Positions 6,299-14,605 are shown, counted from the stretch's first letter. The stretch is DNA of 29,711 bases from JBBEDS01 sp040881175 (GCA_040881175.1 JBBEDS010000010.1:1-29711), one strand, 5' to 3'. Numbers and translations: made by a program. Notes: generated by a model from the sequence alone, not told the origin.

Positions 6299-7257
6299 AA
6301 CAGAGACAGCAAGGCCTCAGCCAGCTGGCCATTGAGGCTATGCCGAATTAATTTACCGGAATCAATGAGGTCTGCCAAAATATATTTGGGTTTTTTACTT
6401 TTCATATCAAGGCCGCCAATATCGACAAAATGAGAATTCTCTTTCTGGTACTCGCTCAACACCTTAACCGATGGTTTTTTACGATTGAAAATTACATAAT
6501 CTAAAACTCCTTTGCCAAGATATCTCTCGAGAGTAGTTATGAAATCCTGGGCTTTAAATCCGTGGGTTTCTCCAAGTTTCGTCATCAAATTACAAACGAA
6601 TACTTTCTTAGCTCTCGACCTCTTAACTGCAGATGCCACTCCCCCAACAAGAAAGTTGGGTATTATACTGGTAAAAAGATCGCCGGGTCCGATTACGATC
6701 ATGTCGGCAGACAGAATATCTTTTTTCGCCTGAGGATTAATCCCCGCTTGCGGCTCAAGCCAAACCTCTTCTATGGCGACCGTTGGGTCATGCTTGGGAA
6801 TATCTATATTAGTCTCACCTTTAATAACAAGCCCGCTGGCAAGCCTCGCCTGCAAGTTAACGTTATCCAGGGTCACAGGCACCACGCTACCTTTAATATT
6901 CAGTATCCTCGAGGCTTCTTTTACTGCCTCGTCAAAACTACCAGTTATTTTCTCAAGGGCGCTTAAAAAGATATTACCAAAATTGTGCTCCTTTAAGTCT
7001 CCGGAAGAGAATCTATAATTAAAAAGTTCGCGTAAAATCAGGTCAGCGCCAGACAGAGCAACAAGTGAGCATCGAATGTCTCCCGGCGGCAAAACTCCAT
7101 ACTGGTCTCGCAGTCTTCCGGTAGAGCCGCCATTATCTGCCATTGAGACAATTGAGCTCAGCTCAATTGGGGACCCTCGCAAAGCAGAGAGGACAACAAA
7201 AGTACCGGTGCCACCTCCGATGACAACCACCCTCTTATTTTTCTTTCTGGCCGCCAT
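6295..7257 (-). CDS. yvcK: YvcK/CofD-family protein (gluconeogenesis factor type)
   Basis: Member of the CofD/YvcK superfamily. In Bacillus, YvcK binds UDP-sugars and is needed for growth on gluconeogenic carbon and for cell-wall enzyme placement. The nucleotide-binding loop GGGTGTF is at residues 14-20, followed by the conserved block SMADNGGSTGRLRDQYG and 'PPGDIR'. At 320 residues it matches YvcK length. CofD proper transfers lactyl-phosphate to F420 precursor; no other F420 gene is seen here, so the YvcK role is more likely. It starts 4 nt after the stop of the anti-sigma candidate. Its place in a sigma-factor operon suggests an envelope or carbon-stress regulon. Confidence 0.9.
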   Translation of the reverse strand: MAARKKNKRVVVIGGGTGTFVVLSALRGSPIELSSIVSMADNGGSTGRLRDQYGVLPPGDIRCSLVALSGADLILRELFNYRFSSGDLKEHNFGNIFLSALEKITGSFDEAVKEASRILNIKGSVVPVTLDNVNLQARLASGLVIKGETNIDIPKHDPTVAIEEVWLEPQAGINPQAKKDILSADMIVIGPGDLFTSIIPNFLVGGVASAVKRSRAKKVFVCNLMTKLGETHGFKAQDFITTLERYLGKGVLDYVIFNRKKPSVKVLSEYQKENSHFVDIGGLDMKSKKPKYILADLIDSGKLIRHSLNGQLAEALLSLL

Positions 7258-7261
7258 GAGA

Positions 7262-7648
7262 CTAGGCGATCCGAATTAGTGAGTCTGCTTTTCTAAGTTT
7301 AAGTATGTAGTAAATGGATATTCCTATGCCCGCAAGTAATAATAGGTATAGGGCAACTGGAGAGATAAAGAAACCGTAAATTCTGGAAATTAAACCGCCG
7401 AGAGGCAGTCCAGATATTGAAAAGTAGTCTGCCCTTACCATCATCCAAAATTCCCTGAGCACAAAAGGAGATAGGGACAAAAGAATAGTCAAAAAGTACA
7501 AAGCGATTCGCTTCTTACGTTCGATACGGTAGATCTTGGCCATAACCCTTTCGGTGAAGCCGTCTGATGGTTCAGCAAAATACTCGGCCGAGTTATTGCC
7601 TATAATCTTTGATCTTATAAAATTGTCTAATTCTTCATCTCTATTCAT
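7262..7648 (-). CDS. Small membrane protein, probable anti-sigma factor
   Basis: A 128-residue protein with a soluble, charged N-terminal part (1-47), a hydrophobic segment at about 48-64 and another at about 92-116. This is the layout of a membrane-anchored anti-sigma factor. Its gene overlaps the 3' end of the ECF sigma gene by 8 nt, the usual place of such a partner. There is no cysteine at all, so it is not a zinc (HxxxCxxC) anti-sigma factor. The function is inferred from position and topology; no conserved anti-sigma domain is obvious. The segment 'FTERVMAKIYRIERKKR' before the first span is similar to the juxtamembrane part of many anti-sigma factors. Confidence 0.7.
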   Translation of the reverse strand: MNRDEELDNFIRSKIIGNNSAEYFAEPSDGFTERVMAKIYRIERKKRIALYFLTILLSLSPFVLREFWMMVRADYFSISGLPLGGLISRIYGFFISPVALYLLLLAGIGISIYYILKLRKADSLIRIA

Positions 7649-8186
7649 ATTCAGATGCTAATTCTTTTAACGGCTCGCTTGATTTTATTGAAGCAAGCAA
7701 TACTTTTCGAGCCCTATGCAAGCGGCTCTTCAATGTGTTTTGATTTATTCCCAACATTTCGCTTATTTCTTTGTAAGAAAAGCCTTCGTAATAAAGAAGT
7801 TTGATTATGGCCCTGTCTTCTCTGACCAGCTGCTCGATGCATCGCTCAAGCTCACGCGATACTTCAGCGTTGGCAATTCTATCCTGAAAATCAAATACCG
7901 TGGTTTCAGCAACATTCTCCAGGACGACACTGTCTAACATGATGGCTCTATTCTTATTCTTCCTGAAAAAGTCTATTACTGTATTTCTGGCTATACTATA
8001 AAGCCAGCTTTTAAGCTTCCCCTGTTCTTTTAGGGTATACATCTTACGATAAGCTTTAATGAACGTCTCCTGGGCTAAATCTTCTGCTTCAAAACGGTTA
8101 CCGACGAAACGGTAATGAAAATTTATCAAATCCGCTTGATACTGATTGACTATCTCTTCGAATTGTTTTAATTCTCGTGCCTGCAT
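7641..8186 (-). CDS. ECF-type RNA polymerase sigma factor (sigma-70 family)
   Basis: Directs RNA polymerase to an alternative promoter set. Region 2 is visible at the N-terminal half (AEDLAQETFIKAYRKM followed by LKSWLYSIARN), the linker is short, and region 4 is a helix-turn-helix near the C-terminus (YKEISEMLGINQNTLKSRL followed by HRARK). There is no region 1 or 3, as in the ECF group. ATG 8186 is chosen (181 residues); an in-frame GTG at 8210 would add 8 residues and start exactly at the base of the inverted repeat described separately. Neither has a good SD. The next gene is the probable anti-sigma factor, followed by yvcK, HAD, tsaC and glyA, so the pair may control this operon. Confidence 0.92.
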   Translation of the reverse strand: MQARELKQFEEIVNQYQADLINFHYRFVGNRFEAEDLAQETFIKAYRKMYTLKEQGKLKSWLYSIARNTVIDFFRKNKNRAIMLDSVVLENVAETTVFDFQDRIANAEVSRELERCIEQLVREDRAIIKLLYYEGFSYKEISEMLGINQNTLKSRLHRARKVLLASIKSSEPLKELASEYE

Positions 8187-8209
8187 TAGAAGATTCGCCA
8201 CTCTTTTCA

Positions 8210-8284
8210 CTAATTAAGACGGCATCGCAACCATAAGAGTTGCACCTATGGAAACCATCCGTAGCTGAATACCGTCTTAGTTAG
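8210..8284. repeat. 75-nt structured inverted repeat before the sigma-factor gene
   Basis: The 13-nt arms 8210-8222 and 8272-8284 are complementary at 12 of 13 positions; the exception is a G-T wobble read from the plus strand or A-C from the minus strand. They enclose two smaller hairpins: a 5-bp stem with a 7-nt loop (8227-8231 with 8239-8243) and a 4-bp stem (8248-8251 with 8255-8258). On the minus strand CCATA can pair with either of two partners, allowing alternative folds. The element touches the possible GTG start of the sigma gene. It is not a tRNA: it has no T-arm and no U33. Confidence 0.6.
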
Positions 8285-8316
8285 TATGTTTATCACAATA
8301 TCACACATGCGGGGGC

Positions 8317-8335
8317 CGCCACGCTGGGCGTGGCG
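8317..8335. repeat. GC-rich perfect hairpin between leuS and the sigma gene
   Basis: CGCCACGC (8317-8324) and GCGTGGCG (8328-8335) form an 8-bp stem with a 3-nt loop. There is no T run on either side, so it is not a standard intrinsic terminator. It may be an mRNA 3'-end stabiliser or processing site. Confidence 0.55.
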
Positions 8336-8367
8336 AGAAAACAGATAACACCTAGCACCTCTTCGCG

Positions 8368-8388
8368 ATCCTGCCTTCTTGGCAGGAT
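8368..8388 (-). terminator. Hairpin just after the leuS stop
   Basis: ATCCTGCC and GGCAGGAT form a perfect 8-bp stem with a 5-nt loop, starting 5 nt after the leuS stop. The minus-strand side lacks a T run, so termination would be atypical. The position suggests an mRNA 3' end. Confidence 0.45.
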
Positions 8389-8393
8389 TTGCT

Positions 8394-11240
8394 TTATATA
8401 ACGAAGTTAATAAGACGGTCTTTTATAAATATTACTTTTTTAATATTTTTACCTTCTAAATGCGCGCTAACGTTCTTTTCTTTTAATGCTTCCTCTCTAG
8501 TCTTGGCCTCCTCACTACCGACTGGAAGCTTTATCACTCCCCTGGCTTTGCCATTTACCTGGACGATTACATCTGCAGAGTCTTCAACTATCAATTTTTT
8601 ATCATAAGCAGGCCAGGATTCCAAATGGACAGATTTTTTATGACCCAGAACATCGGTCCATATCTCCTCGACTAAATGAGGAGCAAAAGGCGCCAGGATT
8701 TTCAAAAATGTTTCAGCCTGGTCTTGGGATATGCGTTCGTGCTCCTCAAGCTCATTCAATAGTTTCATAAATCCGCTAACAGCAGTGTTAAATCTAAAGT
8801 TCTCAATATCCTCCCCCGTTTTCTTTATGGTTTTGTGTAGAATACGATTCAACTCATCATTTTTACCCTCCATCTCTGATTTGTTATATAGAACCCAGAC
8901 TCTATTGAGAAAACGATAGACACCGAGAATGCTTTTAGAATCCCAGGGCTGGCCATCTTCAAATGGACCCATGAACATTTCATATAACCTGAGGGTGTCG
9001 GCACCCATTTTGTCTACTAGGTCATCAGGATTAACGACATTACCCTTGCTCTTGGACATCTTTTGCCCATCTTCTCCCTGTATCAGACCGACGTGCTTAA
9101 GCTTGAGGAATGGCTCCTCAAAATTCAAATGGCCCTGATCATTCAAGAATTTGGTTATGAATCTGGAATATAACAAATGCAACACAGTATGTTCTGCGCC
9201 TATTACGTACAGATCCGCAGGCATCCAATGGTCAACTTTATCTTTATCAAAAATATTTTTGTCGTTTTTTGGATCTGTATAGCGGAGATAGTACCAGGAA
9301 GAGTCCACGAATGTATCTAGAGTTTCAGAGGCCCTTGTAGCTTCTCCACTACATTTGGGGCACTTAACTTTCATAAACTTTTCTGAACTGGCCAAAGGCG
9401 GCTTACCTTTGGGTCTGTAATCCTTGAGGGTTGGCAACTTAACTGGTAGGTCTTTTTCCGGAACTGGTACAATGCCGCAATCGGGGCAGTGTACCATTGG
9501 AATTGGCACTCCCCAGTAACGCTGTCTGGAAACTGACCAGTCACGAAGCCTATACTGGACCTTCTTCTTGCCACCAACAGATTTAACAATTTCTCCTTTG
9601 GCTTTTGCTGAATCAAGTCCGTCGAACTTTTCTGAGTTAATCAAAACTCCATCGCCGGTATATGCTGGGCTCTTTGAATGCAACCTTTCATTCCAGATAT
9701 CAACCTCGGCGTGAGTCATATTCTCGTAATTAAGCTTTGATGAATCAAGCCAAATAATATCATGGGCGCTGCTCTCCTTCTCATCTATCTCCACCTGCTC
9801 GCGATCGATCAGGTCAAAAACCACTGCCGTCGTATAGGCAACCCTATTTTCATCCTTATGCGCGGCAAAATATTCTGCCCGAACTTGGCCTTCAATTACT
9901 TTTACTAGTTTTAGGTTAACGAAGCCGGTTTCTTCTTCCACCTCTCTCTTCGCCGCAGCCACAATATCTTCTCCATCTTCCACTCCCCCCATCGGAAATG
10001 TGGTCCAATCAAATTTTCTCCATTTCAGCCCAAGATATTTTCCTGTATCGGGGTCTCTGACTATTGCATGGATATTTCTCCTCTCTACCGATTTTTTTCC
10101 TTTAACTGGGGGGTTTCTTCTGTCTATTATATTCGGAACGACAACTTCTTTTATTGGTAAGTTAAATTTCACAGCAAATTCCAAATCACGTTCGTCATGA
10201 GCCGGAACAGCCATAATCGCTCCGGTGCCATAAGAGCCAAGAACATAATCCGCTATCCATACCGGAATCTCCTTCTCGGTCGCAGGATTTATTGCTTTTA
10301 TGTCAGCATCAACGCCTGTCTTGTCGCCAACGGCCTCAAGGCGGTCCAGCTCTTTTCTGTCCAGACTTTCTTTAATATACGTCTTAACCTTATCACTAGC
10401 CTGCCAACCTAGATCTAACCACTTTTTGGCCAGTTCAGGAGAAACGACAAGGAAGGTGGCACCAAAGAGTGTGTCCGGCCTGGTGGTAAAGATTTCAACC
10501 GAGTGCTTGCCATCTTCTTGGCCAGAGATATGGTTGAGTGAAAAATTTAGTACTGCCCCCTCCGATTTACCTATCCAGTCTTTCTGTCTTTTGATAGTTG
10601 CTTCCGGCCAATCAAGACCTTCCAGACCACTGAGCAAGCGCTCAGTATAGTCAGTTATCCTAAAAAACCACTGCTCCATCTCCTTCTGTATAACGGGCTC
10701 CCCGTCACGCTCACACTTGCCGTCAACAACCTGCTCGTTCGCAAGAACGGTTTGATCTTTAGGGCACCAGTTAACCGTCGCCGTTTTACGATAAGCTAAT
10801 CCAGCGTTGAAAAGCTGGATAAATAGCCACTGGGTCCATTTATAGTACTCCGGACTTGATGTGTCGATCTCCCTGTCCCAGTCGTATGACAGGCCAAACA
10901 TCTTAACTTGTCTCTTGAAATTCTTAATGTTTGCCCTGGCAACTTCCTGCGGTGATTTGCCGACTTTGATCGCGTAGTTCTCGGTGGGCAAGCCAAACGC
11001 ATCCCAGCCCATAGTATACAGAACCTCACGGCCATTCATTCTCATATATCTAGCGTGAATATCTTCAGCTATATATCCCTTGGGGTGGCCGACATGAAGT
11101 CCGGCTCCTGATGGGTACGGGAAAGTTTCAAGCTGGTAGTATTTGGGCTTCTTTGATTTATCGTCGGCACGATAAAGCCCATCTTTGTCCCATTTGTTCT
11201 GCCACTTTTTCTCTATTTTTTTAGGATTGTATTTAATCAT
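8394..11240 (-). CDS. leuS: Leucyl-tRNA synthetase with an inserted Nudix hydrolase domain
   Basis: Class Ia synthetase charging tRNA-Leu. The HIGH motif is HVGH (49-52) and the KMSKS loop is at 727-731. The CP1 editing domain looks active: TTRPDT (252-257) and the conserved Asp349 in AVPAHDERD are present. At 948 residues it is longer than usual (~820-870). The excess is a Nudix domain, about residues 386-512, inserted between the editing-domain strands 'LPIKEVV' and 'GVLINSEKFDG'. Its Nudix box (418-440) fits GX5EX7REUXEEXGU exactly. Two cysteine pairs (585/588, 627/630) may bind zinc. Its ATG overlaps the tatD stop by 4 nt, and it is the last gene of metG-tatD-leuS. Confidence 0.97.
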   Translation of the reverse strand: MIKYNPKKIEKKWQNKWDKDGLYRADDKSKKPKYYQLETFPYPSGAGLHVGHPKGYIAEDIHARYMRMNGREVLYTMGWDAFGLPTENYAIKVGKSPQEVARANIKNFKRQVKMFGLSYDWDREIDTSSPEYYKWTQWLFIQLFNAGLAYRKTATVNWCPKDQTVLANEQVVDGKCERDGEPVIQKEMEQWFFRITDYTERLLSGLEGLDWPEATIKRQKDWIGKSEGAVLNFSLNHISGQEDGKHSVEIFTTRPDTLFGATFLVVSPELAKKWLDLGWQASDKVKTYIKESLDRKELDRLEAVGDKTGVDADIKAINPATEKEIPVWIADYVLGSYGTGAIMAVPAHDERDLEFAVKFNLPIKEVVVPNIIDRRNPPVKGKKSVERRNIHAIVRDPDTGKYLGLKWRKFDWTTFPMGGVEDGEDIVAAAKREVEEETGFVNLKLVKVIEGQVRAEYFAAHKDENRVAYTTAVVFDLIDREQVEIDEKESSAHDIIWLDSSKLNYENMTHAEVDIWNERLHSKSPAYTGDGVLINSEKFDGLDSAKAKGEIVKSVGGKKKVQYRLRDWSVSRQRYWGVPIPMVHCPDCGIVPVPEKDLPVKLPTLKDYRPKGKPPLASSEKFMKVKCPKCSGEATRASETLDTFVDSSWYYLRYTDPKNDKNIFDKDKVDHWMPADLYVIGAEHTVLHLLYSRFITKFLNDQGHLNFEEPFLKLKHVGLIQGEDGQKMSKSKGNVVNPDDLVDKMGADTLRLYEMFMGPFEDGQPWDSKSILGVYRFLNRVWVLYNKSEMEGKNDELNRILHKTIKKTGEDIENFRFNTAVSGFMKLLNELEEHERISQDQAETFLKILAPFAPHLVEEIWTDVLGHKKSVHLESWPAYDKKLIVEDSADVIVQVNGKARGVIKLPVGSEEAKTREEALKEKNVSAHLEGKNIKKVIFIKDRLINFVI
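9705..10085 (-). other. Nudix hydrolase domain nested in LeuRS
   Basis: LeuRS residues ~386-512. The box begins GGVEDGED (Gly418) and ends REVEEETGF (to Phe440), with the metal-binding glutamates of the REUXEE core intact. The domain is in frame, without stops, and is flanked by normal LeuRS sequence. Nudix enzymes cleave nucleoside diphosphates linked to another group; the substrate is unknown here. Confidence 0.93.
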
Positions 11241-11992
11241 AGGTTAAATAACCTGGTTGCGTTATCTGTCGTCGCTTGAGCGACTTCTTCAATTGATTTT
11301 TTTTTAAGCTCGGCTATCTTCTTTACCACCTCGAATATATATAGCGACTCGTTTCTTTTTCCTCTATACGGCGCCGGAGTCAGATAAGGAGCATCTGTCT
11401 CTACCAAAATCTTATCCAGAGGAGCATTAATCACAGTTTCGTCATATTGATCGGCAAATGTGATTATACCATTTAAACCGAGATGGAATCCTAAGTCCAA
11501 ATATCTTTGAGCTTGCTCCCAGGTACCGGTGAAAGAATGTATCACGCCCCCAAGTCCTTTGTTGTCTTTCAAAATAGCCATCATATCTTCATGGGCGTCT
11601 CGGCAGTGAATTATTAAAGGCTTGTCTAGCTCTTTCGCCAGTAAAATCTGCTTTCTCAGTCTTTCTTTCTGCTTATCTTGCCTGTCCGGCTCCGGAGTAC
11701 GGTAGTAGTCGAGGCCCACTTCACCCAAAGCCACAACCTTTGTGTGCCCTGCCAGTTTTTTGTAAACCTCTGGGTCAAAAGTTTCTTCAATATTATCATT
11801 TGGGTGCACTCCTACTGAAGCCCAGATGCCATCGTATTTCTCCGCAAGCTCGACAGCCTTCTGAGACATCTTGAGGTCAGTACCAACACAGATCATCTTT
11901 ACGCCGCCGTCCAGAGTGCGCCTTATCATTTCCCCCCTATCTTTATCGTACTGGGGGAATTGCGGATGAGTATGTGAGTCGATCAAATTCAT
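11237..11992 (-). CDS. tatD: TatD-family metal-dependent hydrolase
   Basis: TIM-barrel metal-dependent DNase/hydrolase, linked in E. coli to 3'-5' exonuclease activity. All family metal ligands are visible: His7 and His9 (DSHTH), Glu91 (GEVGLDYYR), His129 (IIHCRDA), His152 (VIHSFTG) and Asp200 (ETDAPYLTP). At 251 residues the length is standard. The metG-tatD neighbourhood is widespread in bacteria and supports the call. It overlaps metG and leuS by 4 nt on each side. A possible weak SD, AAGG, lies 6 nt before its ATG, inside the metG end. Confidence 0.95.
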   Translation of the reverse strand: MNLIDSHTHPQFPQYDKDRGEMIRRTLDGGVKMICVGTDLKMSQKAVELAEKYDGIWASVGVHPNDNIEETFDPEVYKKLAGHTKVVALGEVGLDYYRTPEPDRQDKQKERLRKQILLAKELDKPLIIHCRDAHEDMMAILKDNKGLGGVIHSFTGTWEQAQRYLDLGFHLGLNGIITFADQYDETVINAPLDKILVETDAPYLTPAPYRGKRNESLYIFEVVKKIAELKKKSIEEVAQATTDNATRLFNL

Positions 11993-13473
11993 TTCAACCT
12001 TGGAAACAAAGGCTCCACTTTCTTAACTACAAATTTACGGCCAATCCAAGATTTGTAATCCTCATCAGCTCCAAAAGTTTCAAATATCTTATCCGAGGTT
12101 TCCGGCATGAATGGTTTTAAGAACCAGGCTGCATTCAATATTATTCCGAGCACAGTGGTCAGTGTAAGCAGAAGGTCCTCGGCATCCTCGTCTTTTGCCC
12201 AAGGCTTGTGAAAATCCAGGAAAGAATTGGCGTAAGCCAGAAGTTCCCACACATTGGCTAAGGCTTCATGTAAACGAAAATTGTCGATTGCATCGTCAAA
12301 TTTTTCCGTTGTATCTTCAACCTTCTTTTTAGCCTCAAGGTCAATGAATTTTTCTTCAAAATTAATTTCACCGCTAGCTTTAGTTTCTATCAATTTAGCA
12401 GTTCGGCTAACAAGGTTACCTAAGTTATTGGCCAAGTCTCCGTTATGCCTTTCCTCCAGTTTCTTTTCAGAGAAATCACCGTCGTCAGCAGAAGACACCT
12501 CCCGCATCAAAAAGTACCTGACCGGATCAACGCCATACTTCTTAACCAGTTCTGAGGGATCAACAACATTGCCGATTGTTTTCGACATTTTCTGTCCATC
12601 GACTGTTAAAAAACCATGAACGAAAAGGGCTTTAGGTAGGTCTAAGCCGGCTGACAAGAGCATAGCCGGCCATATTATGGCATGGAATCTGAGAATGTCC
12701 TTGGCCATTACCTGAGCATCCGCTGGCCAAAACTTACGCCAATCTTCATTGCGGCCGTAACCTATTCCGGAAAGATAGTTGGTTAATGCGTCGGCCCAAA
12801 CATATATTTTCTGCGTGTCGTCACCCGGAACTGTGATCCCCCATTTTAAGTCCTTGCTCGGCCTAGAGAAGCTGACATCTTCCGACTCCTCGAGCATTGC
12901 GATAACTTCATTAACTCTCGATTGCGGTTTTATCTTAATAACCTCGTCTTGGTAGAGTTTCTTTAACTCGTCCTTGTATTTGGAAAGTCGGAAAAAGTAG
13001 TTCTCCTCCTTTATCTTCTCTGGCTCTGTCTGGTGATCGGGGCATACTCCGTTTTTTAGATCGGACTTCTTAATGAATGCTTCGTGCCCAACGCAGTACA
13101 GGCCTTCATACTCGCCCATGTATAGGTCGCCGCTTGCCTTTATTGAATTCCAAATCTTAAATACTCCCTGCCAGTGGATTTCTTTATCGGTTGTTCTTAT
13201 GAAAAAGTCATTGGATAAATTTAAAACCTTGGTTAAATCTTTAAACTTACCGGATATCTTATCGGTAAACTGTGCCGGCTCCATCCCTGATTTCTCGGCC
13301 GCCCTTGCTATCTTTGCGCCATGCTCATCCGTACCAGTTAAGAAGAAGGTCTCTTTCCCCAATAGTCGGTTATATCTGGCCAAAACGTCAGCAGCGATAC
13401 AAGTAAAAGCATGCCCAATGTGGGGTTTGTCATTTACATAGAATATCGGGGTTGTTACGTAGAATTTATCCAT
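11989..13473 (-). CDS. metG: Methionyl-tRNA synthetase
   Basis: Class Ia synthetase charging initiator and elongator tRNA-Met. HIGH is HIGH at 18-21, KMSKT at 295-299. A knuckle with Cys127, His130, Cys144 and His147 could bind one zinc ion. It has 494 residues and ends after the anticodon-binding domain, so it lacks the C-terminal EMAP-like dimerisation domain found in longer bacterial forms. The start is fixed by the conserved 'MDKFYVTTPIFYVN' N-terminus. There is no SD. An intrinsic terminator hairpin ends only about 8 nt before the ATG, which leaves almost no room for a promoter. It is the first gene of metG-tatD-leuS. Confidence 0.97.
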   Translation of the reverse strand: MDKFYVTTPIFYVNDKPHIGHAFTCIAADVLARYNRLLGKETFFLTGTDEHGAKIARAAEKSGMEPAQFTDKISGKFKDLTKVLNLSNDFFIRTTDKEIHWQGVFKIWNSIKASGDLYMGEYEGLYCVGHEAFIKKSDLKNGVCPDHQTEPEKIKEENYFFRLSKYKDELKKLYQDEVIKIKPQSRVNEVIAMLEESEDVSFSRPSKDLKWGITVPGDDTQKIYVWADALTNYLSGIGYGRNEDWRKFWPADAQVMAKDILRFHAIIWPAMLLSAGLDLPKALFVHGFLTVDGQKMSKTIGNVVDPSELVKKYGVDPVRYFLMREVSSADDGDFSEKKLEERHNGDLANNLGNLVSRTAKLIETKASGEINFEEKFIDLEAKKKVEDTTEKFDDAIDNFRLHEALANVWELLAYANSFLDFHKPWAKDEDAEDLLLTLTTVLGIILNAAWFLKPFMPETSDKIFETFGADEDYKSWIGRKFVVKKVEPLFPRLK

Positions 13474-13480
13474 ATAGTTA

Positions 13481-13503
13481 GAAAAAGTAGCTTTTCAGCT
13501 ACT
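13481..13503 (-). terminator. Terminator of the long ileS operon, abutting metG
   Basis: On the minus strand AGTAGCT, GAAA loop, AGCTACT form a perfect 7-bp stem running into TTTTTC. It lies 37 nt after the permease stop and about 8 nt before the metG ATG. Any read-through mRNA would present this hairpin right before metG. Confidence 0.8.
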
Positions 13504-13540
13504 CTAAAATTAACGTAAAATCTGATAAAAGTGAAGCCCG

Positions 13541-14590
13541 CTAACTATCTGATGCAATACGCCTGCCCTCTCTGTGCTTGGCGATATCCTCAAAGACTTC
13601 GACTACGATCACCGCTGCCGGCACGGCCAAGATTATCCCCAAGATACCGGCTACCTTACCTCCTATAAGCAACGCAATAATTACCGCGACCGGATTGAGT
13701 CCAACAGTCTTACCCAAAATCAACGGCGTAAGTACATGATTCTCAAGCTGCTGGACAGCGGTATAGAAAACTAGCACCCAGATACCGAGAGTCGGAGACT
13801 GGCTGAATGCCAGTATTAGGGCAGGAATCGCCGCGATAACTGGACCCACGACAGGAATTAGCTCCAGGACCATAGCAATAATGCCGAGCACCAGGGCGTA
13901 CTTGATGCCCATGAATGAAAGACCGACAAAAACTATCAAACCCACAACAAGAGCTAGCAGTAACTGGCCCTGCAACCAACGGCCCACCTTATCCTCTGCC
14001 CTCTTCCACAGACCTATGACGTAATCTTCGTATTTAGCCGGCAGGATGGATTTTATAAAGCCGCTTATACCTTGTTTTTGGACTGCCAAGTAGAAAGATA
14101 TGATTATGATCGCTATCGTCGAAAGCACACCACCAAAAATATTAACTACGAAGTTAATGACTGACGCTGAAGAGACCTGAAGAAACTGCGAAAGCGCATC
14201 AAGCTGATTCTGTATCTCACTGAGGAAGTCGAAGTACCTGCTGCCTCCTGTCTGCTGAGCCTTTTCCAGTGCACCAGAGATGTCAGATACGAATTGAGGT
14301 AGAGTCTGCGTCAACTGATTCAGCTCAAGTATCAATGAAGGGATAACTAGGGAGAGCAAGAAAAGTATTAGGCCGAAAACTGCTAGGTATAAGATAAGGA
14401 TACCCAAAAGCCTGGGAAATTTTTTCTTATCAAGCCAAGCGCTGAACGGACCTACCGCAGAAGCAATTATGATAGCAAGGAAAAGTATAACCAGAACATC
14501 TCTGATCAGGTAAAGAAAGGCAAAAGACAAGATTATGAAAATAACCTTGAGTACTGTTGATGCGTGAATATCTAGTAATCTTTTTTCCAT
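13541..14590 (-). CDS. AI-2E/PerM-family membrane transporter
   Basis: Integral membrane protein of the AI-2 exporter-like (PerM/YhhT, formerly UPF0118) family. Reported members act as Na+/H+ antiporters or exporters; the substrate is not predictable. The 349 residues contain two N-terminal spans (about 14-60), a third near 65-90, a soluble helical part (about 95-145), a span near 150-170 and four more after 205. The family signature 'LELIPVVGPVIAAIPA' is at about 243-258. It starts 15 nt after the M16 protease stop and is the last gene before the operon terminator. A TATTTT lies 6 nt before its ATG, like the leaderless promoters elsewhere, but no -35 is seen. Confidence 0.88.
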   Translation of the reverse strand: MEKRLLDIHASTVLKVIFIILSFAFLYLIRDVLVILFLAIIIASAVGPFSAWLDKKKFPRLLGILILYLAVFGLILFLLSLVIPSLILELNQLTQTLPQFVSDISGALEKAQQTGGSRYFDFLSEIQNQLDALSQFLQVSSASVINFVVNIFGGVLSTIAIIIISFYLAVQKQGISGFIKSILPAKYEDYVIGLWKRAEDKVGRWLQGQLLLALVVGLIVFVGLSFMGIKYALVLGIIAMVLELIPVVGPVIAAIPALILAFSQSPTLGIWVLVFYTAVQQLENHVLTPLILGKTVGLNPVAVIIALLIGGKVAGILGIILAVPAAVIVVEVFEDIAKHREGRRIASDS

Positions 14591-14605
14591 ATACCTAAAA
14601 TAATT

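Noticed and set aside
8210..8284. A possible tRNA
   Set aside because: Length and a 5-bp/7-nt hairpin recall a tRNA, but the loop lacks U33 on either strand, the outer stem is 13 bp, and there is no D- or T-arm.
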